Shown here: positions 43,323 through 53,295 of the stretch, piece by piece
How the letters are laid out: every line of letters starts with the position of its first letter
Position numbering within the stretch: position 1 is the first letter of the stretch
DNA from: Gammaproteobacteria bacterium
GTDB lineage: Bacteria; Pseudomonadota; Gammaproteobacteria; Pseudomonadales; Azotimanducaceae
DNA length: 64,000 bases
Direction: 5' to 3'
NCBI GenBank assembly: GCA_012269545.1
Contig: JAAXKB010000028.1
Coordinates: 1-64,000 of the forward strand
Translations under genes and position numbers: made by a program
Notes under the pieces: generated by a model
The model's database searches: none
The model's input: the letters and a program-made list of their open reading frames with translations, nothing else
What the model was told of the DNA's origin: nothing

Positions 43323-44765
43323 GTGTTTTATCTGCCGCTTTTTCATCGGCTGCAAGGGCAGCCGTGTTTGGTGGTCGGCGGCGGTCAAACCGCTGTGCGA
43401 AAACTGCGATGGCTGGTTCGCGCCGGCGCGCAGATCACGGTCATTGCACCCGAGGTTGATCCGCAGATCCAGCGCATGCGCGATGCGGGTGAGCTGGTGA
43501 TCGAGCGCAAGGAATTCTACTCCGAAGCGATCAATTCTCGGCTGCGATTGGTGATCAGCGCGACCAATGCGCCGCAGGTCAGTGAGTCTGTTTTTGTGGC
43601 CGCGATGAAGCAGCGTGTTTTGGTGAACTGCGTGGATCGCACAGAGCTGTGTACGATCATATTCCCAGCGATTATCGATCGATTCCCTATCTTGGTTGCG
43701 GTATCCAGCATGGGCCAGTCTCCTACGCTGTCGCGCAGCGTGCGGGGCTGGATAGAAACACGCTTGCCGCTGAAACTTGGTCGGCTAGCTGATCTGGCTG
43801 GAACATTGCGCTCGCAGGTGAAGCAAAAACTTTCCAGCGTTGATGCACGCAAGGGATTTTGGGACGCGGTCTTTGAGAGTCCGGCCGCGAGCAAGGCTAT
43901 GCAGGGGGATTTGAACGCAGCGGTTAACGAAGCGCTGGACATGCTCAACCGAACCCAGGAAGCTGGCGAAATTGTACTGGTTGGCGCAGGCCCCGGCGAT
44001 CCTGATTTGATCACCCTGCGCGGCTTACGTGCCATTCAGAGTGCGGATGTGCTGATGTACGACAAACTCGTCCACCCGTCTTTGCTGGAATATGCGCGTC
44101 GCGATGTTGAATTGGTCGATGTGGGTAAGCATGGGCCCCGAGAAGAGGCGGGTGCCACGGGTTGGGGGGCGACCCAGGGGTCGCAAGCCGCGCCGCGGCG
44201 GACGGGCAGCACCATGCAGCAGGCGATTAATCGCCGCATGGTTGAGCAAGCCCAAGACGGCAAAAAAGTGGTTCGGCTCAAGGGTGGTGACCCCTTCATC
44301 TTCGGTCGCGGTGGTGAAGAGCTGTTGGAGGCGGCAGCTCATGGATTTACGGTAGGCGTAATTCCCGGTATCTCGGCGGGAATGGCTGCCGCCAGTTATG
44401 CAGGCATACCTTTGACCCATCGACACATGAGTCAATCGGTCCGTTTTTTGACCGGTCATCGTGTAGCTGATGCGCAAAATCTGGAATGGTCAGAATGGGC
44501 GCGGGATGATCAGACCCTTGTGATTTATATGGGCTTAGTCAATTTGGAAAAAATCCAGAATCGTTTGTTGGAAGCCGGTCGGAAGGGCACAACGCCGGCG
44601 GTTCTGATTGAGAATGCAACGCTACCAGAGCAGCGCGAGATTTATGCGCCCTTGGCCGAACTGCACAAGGCAGTGACGGCTGCTGGGATCAGCGGTCCGT
44701 CGATCATTATCGTTGGCGAAGTTGTCGCAGTGCCCAGCCAAGTCGAGATCAAACTTCAGCAGTAA
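43323..44765 (+). CDS. cysG: Siroheme synthase CysG (dehydrogenase/ferrochelatase plus SUMT), with atypical insertion
   Basis: MFYLPLFHRLQGQPCLVVGGGQTAVRKLRWLV; SUMT LVGAGPGDPDLITLRGLRAIQSADV, VVRLKGGDPFIFGRGGEEL. Confidence 0.95.
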   Translation: MFYLPLFHRLQGQPCLVVGGGQTAVRKLRWLVRAGAQITVIAPEVDPQIQRMRDAGELVIERKEFYSEAINSRLRLVISATNAPQVSESVFVAAMKQRVLVNCVDRTELCTIIFPAIIDRFPILVAVSSMGQSPTLSRSVRGWIETRLPLKLGRLADLAGTLRSQVKQKLSSVDARKGFWDAVFESPAASKAMQGDLNAAVNEALDMLNRTQEAGEIVLVGAGPGDPDLITLRGLRAIQSADVLMYDKLVHPSLLEYARRDVELVDVGKHGPREEAGATGWGATQGSQAAPRRTGSTMQQAINRRMVEQAQDGKKVVRLKGGDPFIFGRGGEELLEAAAHGFTVGVIPGISAGMAAASYAGIPLTHRHMSQSVRFLTGHRVADAQNLEWSEWARDDQTLVIYMGLVNLEKIQNRLLEAGRKGTTPAVLIENATLPEQREIYAPLAELHKAVTAAGISGPSIIIVGEVVAVPSQVEIKLQQ

Positions 44766-44809
44766 GCTGACCAGCTGGAGCATCGTCAACGCTGATCGGT
44801 AGCAGCTCG

Positions 44810-45133
44810 TTAAAGACAGTTGGTCGGGCGGGGAAGGCCGGCAATTTTCGCCGCGGTTTTTGCCGGGCTGCCACCAAAAAGCCCCATCAGATAGACACTG
44901 GAACCGCAGCCTTCGCCTAGCTGCTCTTTTATTAACTTGACCAAGGGTCGCATGGCCGGGGACGTCTCGGTGCGATCAAAGAAGTCGCGCAGCAGGTCGA
45001 TGATTTGCCAGTGAGAGTCTGCGAGCACCAAGCCTTCGGCTGCCGCTAGGCGATGAGCCACATCGCGGTTCCACTCGTTCAGGTCGAGAAGAAATCCTTC
45101 TTTATCCAATTTGGGAAAGTCGACCGATGACAT
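44810..45133 (-). CDS. tusE: Sulfur relay protein TusE
   Basis: DsrC/TusE fold; C-terminal KIAGLPRPTNCL with conserved penultimate Cys. Confidence 0.93.
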   Translation of the reverse strand: MSSVDFPKLDKEGFLLDLNEWNRDVAHRLAAAEGLVLADSHWQIIDLLRDFFDRTETSPAMRPLVKLIKEQLGEGCGSSVYLMGLFGGSPAKTAAKIAGLPRPTNCL

Positions 45134-45137
45134 GGTA

Positions 45138-45413
45138 TCAGTCCTTCCAGCTGATGATGGGCGAATGTGCTTCGGTCAGCTCGACAAAGCCGTCATAGTC
45201 TACGGTTTCGATTGCGCCACGCTGCACCGCGCTGATACCTCTGGCCTCAGCATCCGTTCGCAACAGGCGAGCCATGCTCGATGGCAGATTCGCCTGATGC
45301 CACCGATGGCAACCATACACGCCATCATCCAGCATCAGAACAAGGTCCTGCGGGTGTCTGCGCAGTAGGCACGACTTTAGCCCTGCATCGCTGAACACCA
45401 GATGCAGGCTCAT
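45138..45413 (-). CDS. tusB: Sulfurtransferase complex subunit TusB
   Basis: MSLHLVFSDAGLKSCLLRRHPQDLVLMLDDGVYG; position in tusDCBE order. Confidence 0.85.
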   Translation of the reverse strand: MSLHLVFSDAGLKSCLLRRHPQDLVLMLDDGVYGCHRWHQANLPSSMARLLRTDAEARGISAVQRGAIETVDYDGFVELTEAHSPIISWKD

Positions 45414-45769
45414 CGCTGCCCACCGATAACGACATCGCTGCTGCTGATTAGGGCTTGTTGCTCGGCATAACCAATGGCTTCAAAGCCCAGGGTTTGATCT
45501 GGCTCGATGCCGCGCGACTCCAGCGAGCGGGCACACACAAAAAGCCTTTCTATTTCATAAGTCGGTAATCCGCTGAGCGTCTTGGTGAGGGTTGGCTGTT
45601 GTATGGCCTCGGCAGATTGGTGGTGCTGCAAACCCCATACGCCGTCATCGCGCAGCAGAATGGCCACATCGCCGTCAAGAGCAGCGGCAACCAGTGCTGC
45701 TTCTAACTGCTCTGCAGCGAAGCTACTGCCGTAGGGTGGACGACTGACGATGAACAAGTAGCGCTTCAT
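45410..45769 (-). CDS. tusC: Sulfurtransferase complex subunit TusC
   Basis: MKRYLFIVSRPPYGSSFAAEQLEAALVAAALDGDVAILLRDDGVWGL. Confidence 0.9.
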   Translation of the reverse strand: MKRYLFIVSRPPYGSSFAAEQLEAALVAAALDGDVAILLRDDGVWGLQHHQSAEAIQQPTLTKTLSGLPTYEIERLFVCARSLESRGIEPDQTLGFEAIGYAEQQALISSSDVVIGGQR

Positions 45770-46161
45770 GCCGGGAACTCGACGTAGCGGTCAGCAGCAG
45801 CAATGGCGCTGATGAGTTGGCCAAGGCCAACAAGCTCAAACATGTTGCTCAGGGTGTGCGACGGCAGGTCGTAGCGTTCTTGTTCGTTCTCATCCACGAC
45901 CCCGCGCTTGATGCCGCTGGCGATACATACGGCAAGCTCCGTGCCGCCGCTGCGCAGCGATTGCCAGCGTTGCGCAAGGTTCACGTTGTATCGCGTTTGC
46001 GGCGGTACTGTGCCATTCAAGCCCTGATAGACGCCCTCGTGGAAGAAGAACACGCGTTCAATCTGGTGTCCTCGGGCGAGCAATGCATCGGCAAAGCCAA
46101 GCGCATGCTCTGCTGCGTTACTGGAGTATGGTGCGCCGTGAACGGCGAGGGCATAAATCAT
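45766..46161 (-). CDS. tusD: Sulfurtransferase complex subunit TusD
   Basis: MIYALAVHGAPYSSNAAEHALGFADALLARGHQIERVFFFHEGVYQG...LAVCIASGIKRGV. Confidence 0.92.
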   Translation of the reverse strand: MIYALAVHGAPYSSNAAEHALGFADALLARGHQIERVFFFHEGVYQGLNGTVPPQTRYNVNLAQRWQSLRSGGTELAVCIASGIKRGVVDENEQERYDLPSHTLSNMFELVGLGQLISAIAAADRYVEFPA

Positions 46162-46185
46162 GGCGCTATGATAACCGAACGGGCT

Positions 46186-49100
46186 TTAGCTGGCCTGTAG
46201 CTCTCGCATTGATCCAGCCCTTAGCAGCGACCTGACATCCTCAAGAATGACGATCAACGCGGGAATCAAAAACAGGATGATCACACTGGCGAATACGATG
46301 CCGGTTGCAAGGCTCACGGCCATGGGAATGAGAAACTGCGCCTGCGTGCTGGTCTCGAACAACATTGGTGTTAAACCGAGAGCCGTGGTGGCAGTGGTCA
46401 AAAATATGGCGCGAAAACGCCGTCGAGAGGCTTCCGTCACGGATGCCTGAATCGTCATGCCCATCAGGCGGTTTCGGTTGTACTGATCCATGAGTACCAG
46501 CGAATCGTTCACCACTACCCCGCTGAGAGCGACGATGCCGAAGATGGAGATAAAGGAAATGTTGTAACCCAGCAGGAAGTGACCGATCACGGCGCCCGCG
46601 GCGCCGAAAGGCACACCGGCCAAGACAACAAAGGGCTGTAAGTAGCTGCGTGTCTGAGAAGCCAGAAGTACGAAGATCGTCAACATCGCCACCGCCATCA
46701 TACGTCCTAGGGAGGCCATGTCTTCGGTTTCTTCTTTCCCTTGGCCCGCTTGGTTCGCCTGCAGGCCGGGATAGCGGGTCAGCAGCGCAGGGATAATGTC
46801 ATTGAGCACTGCATTGTTTGCTTGAGTTGGCGTAATAAGGGTGTCGTCTACCTCGCTGGTGACGCTGACAATACGCAGGCCATCAACCCTCTCAATGCTA
46901 GAAAAGCTGCGGGATTCCTTAAGTCTTGCCACGGTAGACAGCGGTGTTTGCGTACCGTCCTGTAAGCGAATGCGGATACGCTCTAGGTCTTGAGTACTCT
47001 GTCGCTGGCTTTCTGGGTATCGAACCATGACCTTGAGTTCGTTGCGTCCCCGCTGAATTCGCTGTACCTCTTGGCCAAAAAAGCTGTTGCGAAGCTGTCG
47101 CGCTACATCCGCAGGCAGCAGGCCGGCTGCCTCACCGGCTGGCGTCAGTTCGATATCGAACTGACGCTTGCCGAGATTAAATGTGTCCTGAATATCGTAA
47201 AGACCAGTAAGTTCGGCATAGCGCTCTTTCAAATCGTCGACGGCGGCAAATAAAACCGTATCGTTTTGATGCGCGAGGCGAAATTCGACCGCCGCGCCAT
47301 TGCTAAAGTAGTCTGAGCGAAACGACAGACTCTCAACCCCAGCAACCTCTCCGGTTGCGATCCGCCACTGACGCGCCAGTTCCGCTGCCGAAAGCGTTCG
47401 TAAGGGCTCGTCCTGCAGCGTGATCGACATGGAAGCCAAGTGGCTAGCGTTTGTCATGGAGGAGCCGCCGCCTGGCCCGCCACCCGCGCGGCTTGCCCCG
47501 CCAATCGTTGCGCTAATGGCGCTGAAGGCAGTGCCGTTGTTGGCGTCGTTGACCTGATATGCGGCTTCAATGATTCGATTGGCCGCCGCTTCGGTCGTGC
47601 GAAAAGGTGTACCCACCGGAAAGGTGAGATTGGCCCGAATGGTGTCTGATTCCAAAGCAGGGAAAAAGATGAAGCGTACAGCACCACTGGAAACTGTAGC
47701 GGCCGCGACGACCAGAAAACAAATACCGCAAAGCAAAGCAAAGTAGCGCCGCTGTACGGTCCAAGAGACGCTCGGGAGGAATACGCGATCTCTAAAAGAC
47801 ATAACCTCGCGGCTTACCGAGTCCTGAAGACTTTTGAGTGGGCCTGAGCTCCAGGATCGACCGTGAGACAGGTGTGCTGGCAAAATGAAGAACACTTCCA
47901 GCAGCGACATACTCAGCACTAGGATTACCACGATGGGAACAGAGCCAAGAATCTGTCCGAAAGTACCGGTCACGAAAAGCAGAGGGGCAAAGGCTGCCAT
48001 AGTGGTCAGCACGCCAATGGACACCGGGCTGAAAACTCCGCGAATACCGCGCAGGGTCGCTGTCGGGTTAAGACCGTGTTTTTCCTGCTCGGTGATGATG
48101 TTCTCTCCAACAACTACGGCATCATCGACGACGATGCCAAGGACGATAATCAGGGCAAACAGTGAAATCATGTTGATGTTCACGCCAAAGGGGGCGAAAA
48201 ACAAAATGGCCCCGAGGAACGAAATAGGCACACCCATGGCTACCCACGTCGCCAAGCGCAGATCCAGCATGACCACGAGGAACAGGAAGACCAAGGCAAA
48301 CCCGAGCAGCCCGTTGCGCACCAATAGGCTCAGTCTCTGTTCAAGAATAGTCGTTTGGTCATCCCAGATTTCCACCGACGTACCCGCAGGTGCTTGGTAG
48401 CTGCTCAGGAAAGCCTTTAGCTGGGCGGCAATGAACAAGGCGTCCTCCGCTTCCGATTTTTCCACTTTGACCAGCAGACTTTGCTGACCATTGAATTGCT
48501 GAATCACGTCCTCGTCGACGAAGCCATCGCGGATAGTAGCCACATCGCCCAGTCGCAAAATGCTGCCATCAGGCTCTGCTCGAAGCACGATGTCGGCGAA
48601 TTCGGGTCCGCGCAGGCGCTTTTGATTGGTTCGCAGTAACAGGTCGCCGGCATCGGTTCGCAGTTCCCCAGCCGATAAGTTGAGCGAAGACGCGTTGATT
48701 GCCCGGGCTAGGTCTGCGATGGACAAATTGAATTCGCGTAAGGTTTGTTCGCTTACCTCGACAGATATTTCCAAATCCCGCGCGCCCATCAGAGAAACCA
48801 AGGTCACACTGGGCAGCGTTAGCAGTTGATCCGCGAGTGACTCAGCGGCCTGGCGCAGCGTCATTTCGTCGCGCTCGGATGTCACGACGAAGGTCATAAC
48901 ATCGCTGACGGTTTGCGCCCGTTCTATCTCAGGTTGCTCTGCATTTTCTGGGGGGAAATCTGCGATGCGCTCTACGGCAGACTCAACATCGTCTTTGACC
49001 TCCTTGTCATCAACGTAGTCCTTGAGTTCGATGGTTACGGTGCCGACGTTCTCGGCGGCGGACGAACGCACCTCGTCTACCCCTTCAATGCCGAGCACGG

Positions 49101-49386
49101 CCTCTTCTACCCGACGGGTGATGGCCTCTTCCACCTCACTGGGGGTTGCGCCAGGGTAGGGAACGACGACGGTGATAATACCGGGGTTGAGAGTCGGAAA
49201 TACCTGCGCGTTCAGACCGATTCCTGAGATCAATCCGCCGATCAGCAGCAGCCCCATCACCAGATTGGCAGCGACAGAATTGTTGGCAAAGTAGGCAATA
49301 ACGCCAAAGCCGGTGGATGGACTGACTGCCTCAGTAGCCGATTCCTTCGATGCAGCATTGACGCGTTTTGTGTCGTTACTGTCCAT
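46186..49386 (-). CDS. RND-type efflux transporter permease
   Basis: About 1066 aa AcrB/HAE-type: FANNSVAANLVMGLLLIGGL, VPYPGATPSEVEEAITRRVEEAV, LGIVVDDAVVVGENI, GVVVNDSLVLMDQYNRNR. Confidence 0.93.
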   Translation of the reverse strand: MDSNDTKRVNAASKESATEAVSPSTGFGVIAYFANNSVAANLVMGLLLIGGLISGIGLNAQVFPTLNPGIITVVVPYPGATPSEVEEAITRRVEEAVLGIEGVDEVRSSAAENVGTVTIELKDYVDDKEVKDDVESAVERIADFPPENAEQPEIERAQTVSDVMTFVVTSERDEMTLRQAAESLADQLLTLPSVTLVSLMGARDLEISVEVSEQTLREFNLSIADLARAINASSLNLSAGELRTDAGDLLLRTNQKRLRGPEFADIVLRAEPDGSILRLGDVATIRDGFVDEDVIQQFNGQQSLLVKVEKSEAEDALFIAAQLKAFLSSYQAPAGTSVEIWDDQTTILEQRLSLLVRNGLLGFALVFLFLVVMLDLRLATWVAMGVPISFLGAILFFAPFGVNINMISLFALIIVLGIVVDDAVVVGENIITEQEKHGLNPTATLRGIRGVFSPVSIGVLTTMAAFAPLLFVTGTFGQILGSVPIVVILVLSMSLLEVFFILPAHLSHGRSWSSGPLKSLQDSVSREVMSFRDRVFLPSVSWTVQRRYFALLCGICFLVVAAATVSSGAVRFIFFPALESDTIRANLTFPVGTPFRTTEAAANRIIEAAYQVNDANNGTAFSAISATIGGASRAGGGPGGGSSMTNASHLASMSITLQDEPLRTLSAAELARQWRIATGEVAGVESLSFRSDYFSNGAAVEFRLAHQNDTVLFAAVDDLKERYAELTGLYDIQDTFNLGKRQFDIELTPAGEAAGLLPADVARQLRNSFFGQEVQRIQRGRNELKVMVRYPESQRQSTQDLERIRIRLQDGTQTPLSTVARLKESRSFSSIERVDGLRIVSVTSEVDDTLITPTQANNAVLNDIIPALLTRYPGLQANQAGQGKEETEDMASLGRMMAVAMLTIFVLLASQTRSYLQPFVVLAGVPFGAAGAVIGHFLLGYNISFISIFGIVALSGVVVNDSLVLMDQYNRNRLMGMTIQASVTEASRRRFRAIFLTTATTALGLTPMLFETSTQAQFLIPMAVSLATGIVFASVIILFLIPALIVILEDVRSLLRAGSMRELQAS

Positions 49387-49390
49387 GGCG

Positions 49391-50659
49391 TTAGCGGTCC
49401 TGCGACCCAAATGGGATGGTCGCTACGGGCTTGCCGGCGCTGATGCCGGATACGTTGCCGATCACAATACCTTCACCGATGTCGAATCCTTCAATCACGA
49501 TGCCATCGGGGTTTCTGCCCAGCACGTTTGGTCGATGTTCACGCAGGACTCCGCCCCGCACATGCAAGAGCAAGTCGCCTGCCTGCAAAGCTGCCTCAGG
49601 AATCACGAGGCTGTTTTGGTGTTCAGGGCCCTCAATGATGACATCCGCAAACATGCCGGGTTTGAGCTTTAGCGCCGCATCCGCTGGGTCTTGTGGTAAC
49701 GGTATATACAGCCGGGCGAACCGGCTTCGAGAATCCAACTCGGCGCTGACCCGATCGATAAAGGCATCGAGGCGCTGGCCATCCGTGAGAATTTGCACCC
49801 GCCGATTTTTTACCGGAGCGATTTGCCTAAGATCGGATTGCGCGATAGGCACCACAAGCTCGACGCTGTTCAGTGCATAGGCCTGACCAAACGACTTGCC
49901 ACTGCTGATCAGTTGCCCAATTTGCGCGCTGCTTTGGGTAATCATGCCATCGAACGGCAAGAAGAAACGCGTCCGCTGCAGATTTAGCTGCGCAATGTCT
50001 GCGCGGGACTCGGCTGCCAGCAATTGCGCCTCGGCTTGGGCGATCTGTGGCCGCAGTGCGACTAAGCTGGGTACGGTTTTATTCGGATTAACCAGAGCGT
50101 AATTGCGCACAGCGGCGTCACTCTTTGCCCTTTGCAGCAGTAGGTTAGCCATCTGCACTTCCACATCGGCTCTAGCTTGGCGCAGTTGGAGCAAAAATTC
50201 GTCCTGTTCAAGCTCGACTAGGATATCGCCCGCCTCAAACGCGCCGCCAACGACCATCGCTGGGTCCATCCGGGCAATTCTGCCGGTTACCTGAGTCACC
50301 AAGTCGACGCTGCTCGACACGCCGACGGCACCGTTACCTGCGACCACGACTGAATTGGTTCCGGCCAAGGGTGTGATGATTGCGACGTTGGGCGCTGGGG
50401 TGACATCGGCCGCAGTCATGCCTGCCATGCCTTGTACGCTCGCCGGAACGGCAGGGGCTCGGGAGTAGTAAAGGGCTGCGACCATTAACAGCAGTATCAG
50501 GGCAATTTGCAGGATACCGATGATGCGAGACCGACCGCTTGGCGTTTCCGCTTGGTCAGGTGCCGTTTCAGCGCCACTTGCGTCGAGATCGGTCACCGAA
50601 ATGCTAGCCTCGTCATCGCTTAGCGCATCCAGATGGTTTTTTTTCAGGCTCTTCAACAT
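49391..50659 (-). CDS. RND efflux periplasmic adaptor (MFP) subunit
   Basis: Single N-terminal TM, GRIARMDPAMVVGGAFEAGDILVELEQDEFLLQLRQA, coiled coil, LKPGMFADVIIEG. Confidence 0.9.
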   Translation of the reverse strand: MLKSLKKNHLDALSDDEASISVTDLDASGAETAPDQAETPSGRSRIIGILQIALILLLMVAALYYSRAPAVPASVQGMAGMTAADVTPAPNVAIITPLAGTNSVVVAGNGAVGVSSSVDLVTQVTGRIARMDPAMVVGGAFEAGDILVELEQDEFLLQLRQARADVEVQMANLLLQRAKSDAAVRNYALVNPNKTVPSLVALRPQIAQAEAQLLAAESRADIAQLNLQRTRFFLPFDGMITQSSAQIGQLISSGKSFGQAYALNSVELVVPIAQSDLRQIAPVKNRRVQILTDGQRLDAFIDRVSAELDSRSRFARLYIPLPQDPADAALKLKPGMFADVIIEGPEHQNSLVIPEAALQAGDLLLHVRGGVLREHRPNVLGRNPDGIVIEGFDIGEGIVIGNVSGISAGKPVATIPFGSQDR

Positions 50660-50902
50660 CAGCGTTTACCTCCGGCCAGGCGATAGAATTAGTGAAGCGG
50701 CGCAGGTGCTTAATTGGGCTCAGTATCCTGTGGCAGTAATGAACGGTTTGTGAAGAGTCTGGTTCGTTGGCAAAGAGTTTTTCGACACCGCTGGCGCTGT
50801 TAATTAGTATGCACTGTCGCGGTGCGGGTGCTGATGGGTTTGTCATCCCATTGCCGTTGCGCATCTCCACCTCTGAGTCTATCCACACAACAAGGAAATA
50901 CC

Positions 50903-52009
50903 ATGAGCGAATCCGAATCCGATTTGTCGGACCGTCGCCTCGATCAACCCGTGCAGTTTAAGTCCGGTCAGCAAATGAAAAATCGATTTATGCTGGCTCC
51001 GTTGACCAATTCGCAGAGTCACGCCGATGGTCGCCTGTCTGATGAAGAATTTCACTGGCTTACCATGCGTGCCAAGGGTCAATTTGGACTAACGATGACC
51101 TGTGCTGCCCACGTTCAGGCTGTAGGCCAAGGATTTCCGGGGCAGCTTGGTATATTTGGCGATGAGCACCTCGAAGGGCACATTCGGCTCGCCAAGGCCA
51201 TCAAGGAAGAAGGCAGCATTGCCGTAGTGCAGTTACATCATGCCGGTATGCGCTCGCCCGAGGAACTGATCGGGCAGGCGCCCGTTTGTCCTTCCGACGA
51301 CGCGGAGACCGGCTCACGCGCACTGTCTCTCGCGGAAGTGCATCAACTTCGTGACGATTTCATTGCTGGCGCGGTGCGCTCCCAGCAGGCCGGTTACGAC
51401 GGCGTGGAAATCCATGGCGCCCACGGCTACATCGTTTGCCAGTTTTTGAGCCCGGAAACCAACCGGCGCGAGGATGAGTACGGGGGGTCTCTAGAAAACC
51501 GCCAGCGGTTGTTAATGGAGATTGCCGCCGGTATTCGTGGCCAATGTGGTGCGGAATTCTTGTTGGGCGTTCGAGTATCCCCGGAGCGATTCGGTATGCA
51601 GCTGCAGGAGGCTCTGGATACCTGCCAGCGGTTAATCGACCGAGATCTTGTGGATTTCTTAGATATTTCTCTTTGGGACAGCTTCAAGCTGCCGGCCGAA
51701 GAAGAATATCAACAGCAAAGTCTGCTGGACTATTTTGCGCAGTTAAGACGTGGACAAGTCATGCTGACGGTTGCCGGCAAAATACGCACGGCGCAGGAAT
51801 GCCGGGCTGTGATCGCCTCCGATATCGACTTCGTTACCATCGGCAGAGCCGCGATTTTACATCACGACTTTCCGCAGCACGTGCTGCGGGACCCTGATTT
51901 TGAGCCGATTGCTAATCCAGTGAGTCGAGACCATTTGCTCGCGGAGGGTTTGAGCCCGGTGTTCGTTGATTATATGAACTCTTGGAAAGGCTTTGTCGCA
52001 GAAGATTAA
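50903..52009 (+). CDS. NADH:flavin oxidoreductase (Old Yellow Enzyme family)
   Basis: KNRFMLAPLTNSQSHADGRLSDEEF, VQLHHAGMRS, GYDGVEIHGAHGYIVCQFLSPETNRREDEYGGSLENRQRLLMEI. Confidence 0.9.
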   Translation: MSESESDLSDRRLDQPVQFKSGQQMKNRFMLAPLTNSQSHADGRLSDEEFHWLTMRAKGQFGLTMTCAAHVQAVGQGFPGQLGIFGDEHLEGHIRLAKAIKEEGSIAVVQLHHAGMRSPEELIGQAPVCPSDDAETGSRALSLAEVHQLRDDFIAGAVRSQQAGYDGVEIHGAHGYIVCQFLSPETNRREDEYGGSLENRQRLLMEIAAGIRGQCGAEFLLGVRVSPERFGMQLQEALDTCQRLIDRDLVDFLDISLWDSFKLPAEEEYQQQSLLDYFAQLRRGQVMLTVAGKIRTAQECRAVIASDIDFVTIGRAAILHHDFPQHVLRDPDFEPIANPVSRDHLLAEGLSPVFVDYMNSWKGFVAED

Positions 52010-52074
52010 CGCCGGCTTCACGGTGACTTCACCGCTGCGGCAATACGATTTGGCAAGTTTTCAAGGTTTGTCGT

Positions 52075-52791
52075 ATGAATCGTATTGGCATCATCGGAGA
52101 CGTGCATGCAGAGCATGAGCGTCTTGCAGCGGCACTCGAATTCCTTGCCAGACAGCGGGTCGATGCACTCATCTGCACTGGCGATTTGCCGGACGGAGTT
52201 GGTGACCTAGACGCCTGCTGTGAGCTGCTGCAGGATGCCGATGTGATGACCGTTGCCGGGAACCACGACCGCTGGTTTTTGCAGGATCGAGTGCGCCACG
52301 TGCAGGATGCACATCTGCGTGAGCAGTCCCGCGCGGAGACCATCCGGTTTATTGAAAGTCTCCCCAAGGTGCGTACTCTGGCGACGGATGCTGGCGAGCT
52401 AATGCTCTGCCATGGCGTGCTTGAGGACGACTTGGCCAAAATCTGGCCTGGCTCCGAGCGTTCTGCCAGCCGCTGTTCTGCCTCGCTCGACGCATTGCTG
52501 CAGCAGGCGAATCCGCCTCGCTTCGTGATTAACGGGCATATGCACTTTCGCACCGTTATCGACTTCCCCAGCACCCAAGTGATCAACGGCGGCACGTTGA
52601 AAGGTCAGTATGCTGGCTTTTCCGTGTTGGATGTTGGCAATGGTCAGATAGACAGTTTCAACTTTGCCGCAGAAGATGCGATTGAGCCAGCGCGCCAACT
52701 GGATTTAGATGCTCGCCCGGAGCGTCGGGTATGGCGAAACACAAACGATTTCGACGGGCAGTGGCAGCCAGTTATTCTGCACAATGCCTGA
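52075..52791 (+). CDS. Calcineurin-like metallophosphoesterase
   Basis: IGIIGDVHAEHERL, ICTGDLPDG, VAGNHDRWFL, INGHMHFRTVID, INGGTLKG. Confidence 0.87.
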   Translation: MNRIGIIGDVHAEHERLAAALEFLARQRVDALICTGDLPDGVGDLDACCELLQDADVMTVAGNHDRWFLQDRVRHVQDAHLREQSRAETIRFIESLPKVRTLATDAGELMLCHGVLEDDLAKIWPGSERSASRCSASLDALLQQANPPRFVINGHMHFRTVIDFPSTQVINGGTLKGQYAGFSVLDVGNGQIDSFNFAAEDAIEPARQLDLDARPERRVWRNTNDFDGQWQPVILHNA

Positions 52792-52822
52792 CAGACAGTA
52801 ATAGCGGGTTGGCGGAGCAATG

Positions 52823-53170
52823 ATGGATCGAAAACCAGACATAGGCTGGGACGACTTCGCTAAACTCGATATTCGCGTGGGCACGGTGGTACGAGCTGAG
52901 GCTTTCCCTGAAGCCCGCAGGCCGGCAATAAAGCTTTGGCTGAATTTTGGCGAGGGCGTTGGCGTGCTCAAAACCAGTGCACAAATTACCGCGCGTTACG
53001 CGCCGGATGTTTTGCTTGGCCGACAGGTGGTCGCAGTAGTGAATTTCCCGCCGAAGCAGATTGGCTCGTTTATGAGCCAGTGCCTTGTGCTCGGGGCAGT
53101 TGAATCCGGCGGTGATGTGGTTTTGCTCAGTGCCGACCAACCGGTTGCTGCGGGCGCTTCCATCGCCTAG
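52823..53170 (+). CDS. tRNA-binding (CsaA/YgjH-like) protein
   Basis: FAKLDIRVGTVVRAEAFPEARRPAIKLWLNFG...TSAQITARYAPDVLLGRQVVAVVNFPPKQIGSFMSQCLVLGA; start at 52820 or 52823. Confidence 0.9.
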   Translation: MDRKPDIGWDDFAKLDIRVGTVVRAEAFPEARRPAIKLWLNFGEGVGVLKTSAQITARYAPDVLLGRQVVAVVNFPPKQIGSFMSQCLVLGAVESGGDVVLLSADQPVAAGASIA

Positions 53171-53295
53171 GACAAGCTGCGTATTTAAAGCCCCATTGTT
53201 TAGCAAAAGCGCCAACTGGCCTTTGCGCTCAGCGCGGCCTTTAGCGATAGTGCATGCGATTTTGTTTCCATTTCTTACGGATGACAGGAGCGAGC

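Noticed and set aside
52029-52595. 188-aa antisense ORF
   Set aside because: Lies entirely antisense to the metallophosphoesterase gene; Ser/Arg/Cys-rich translation typical of shadow frames.
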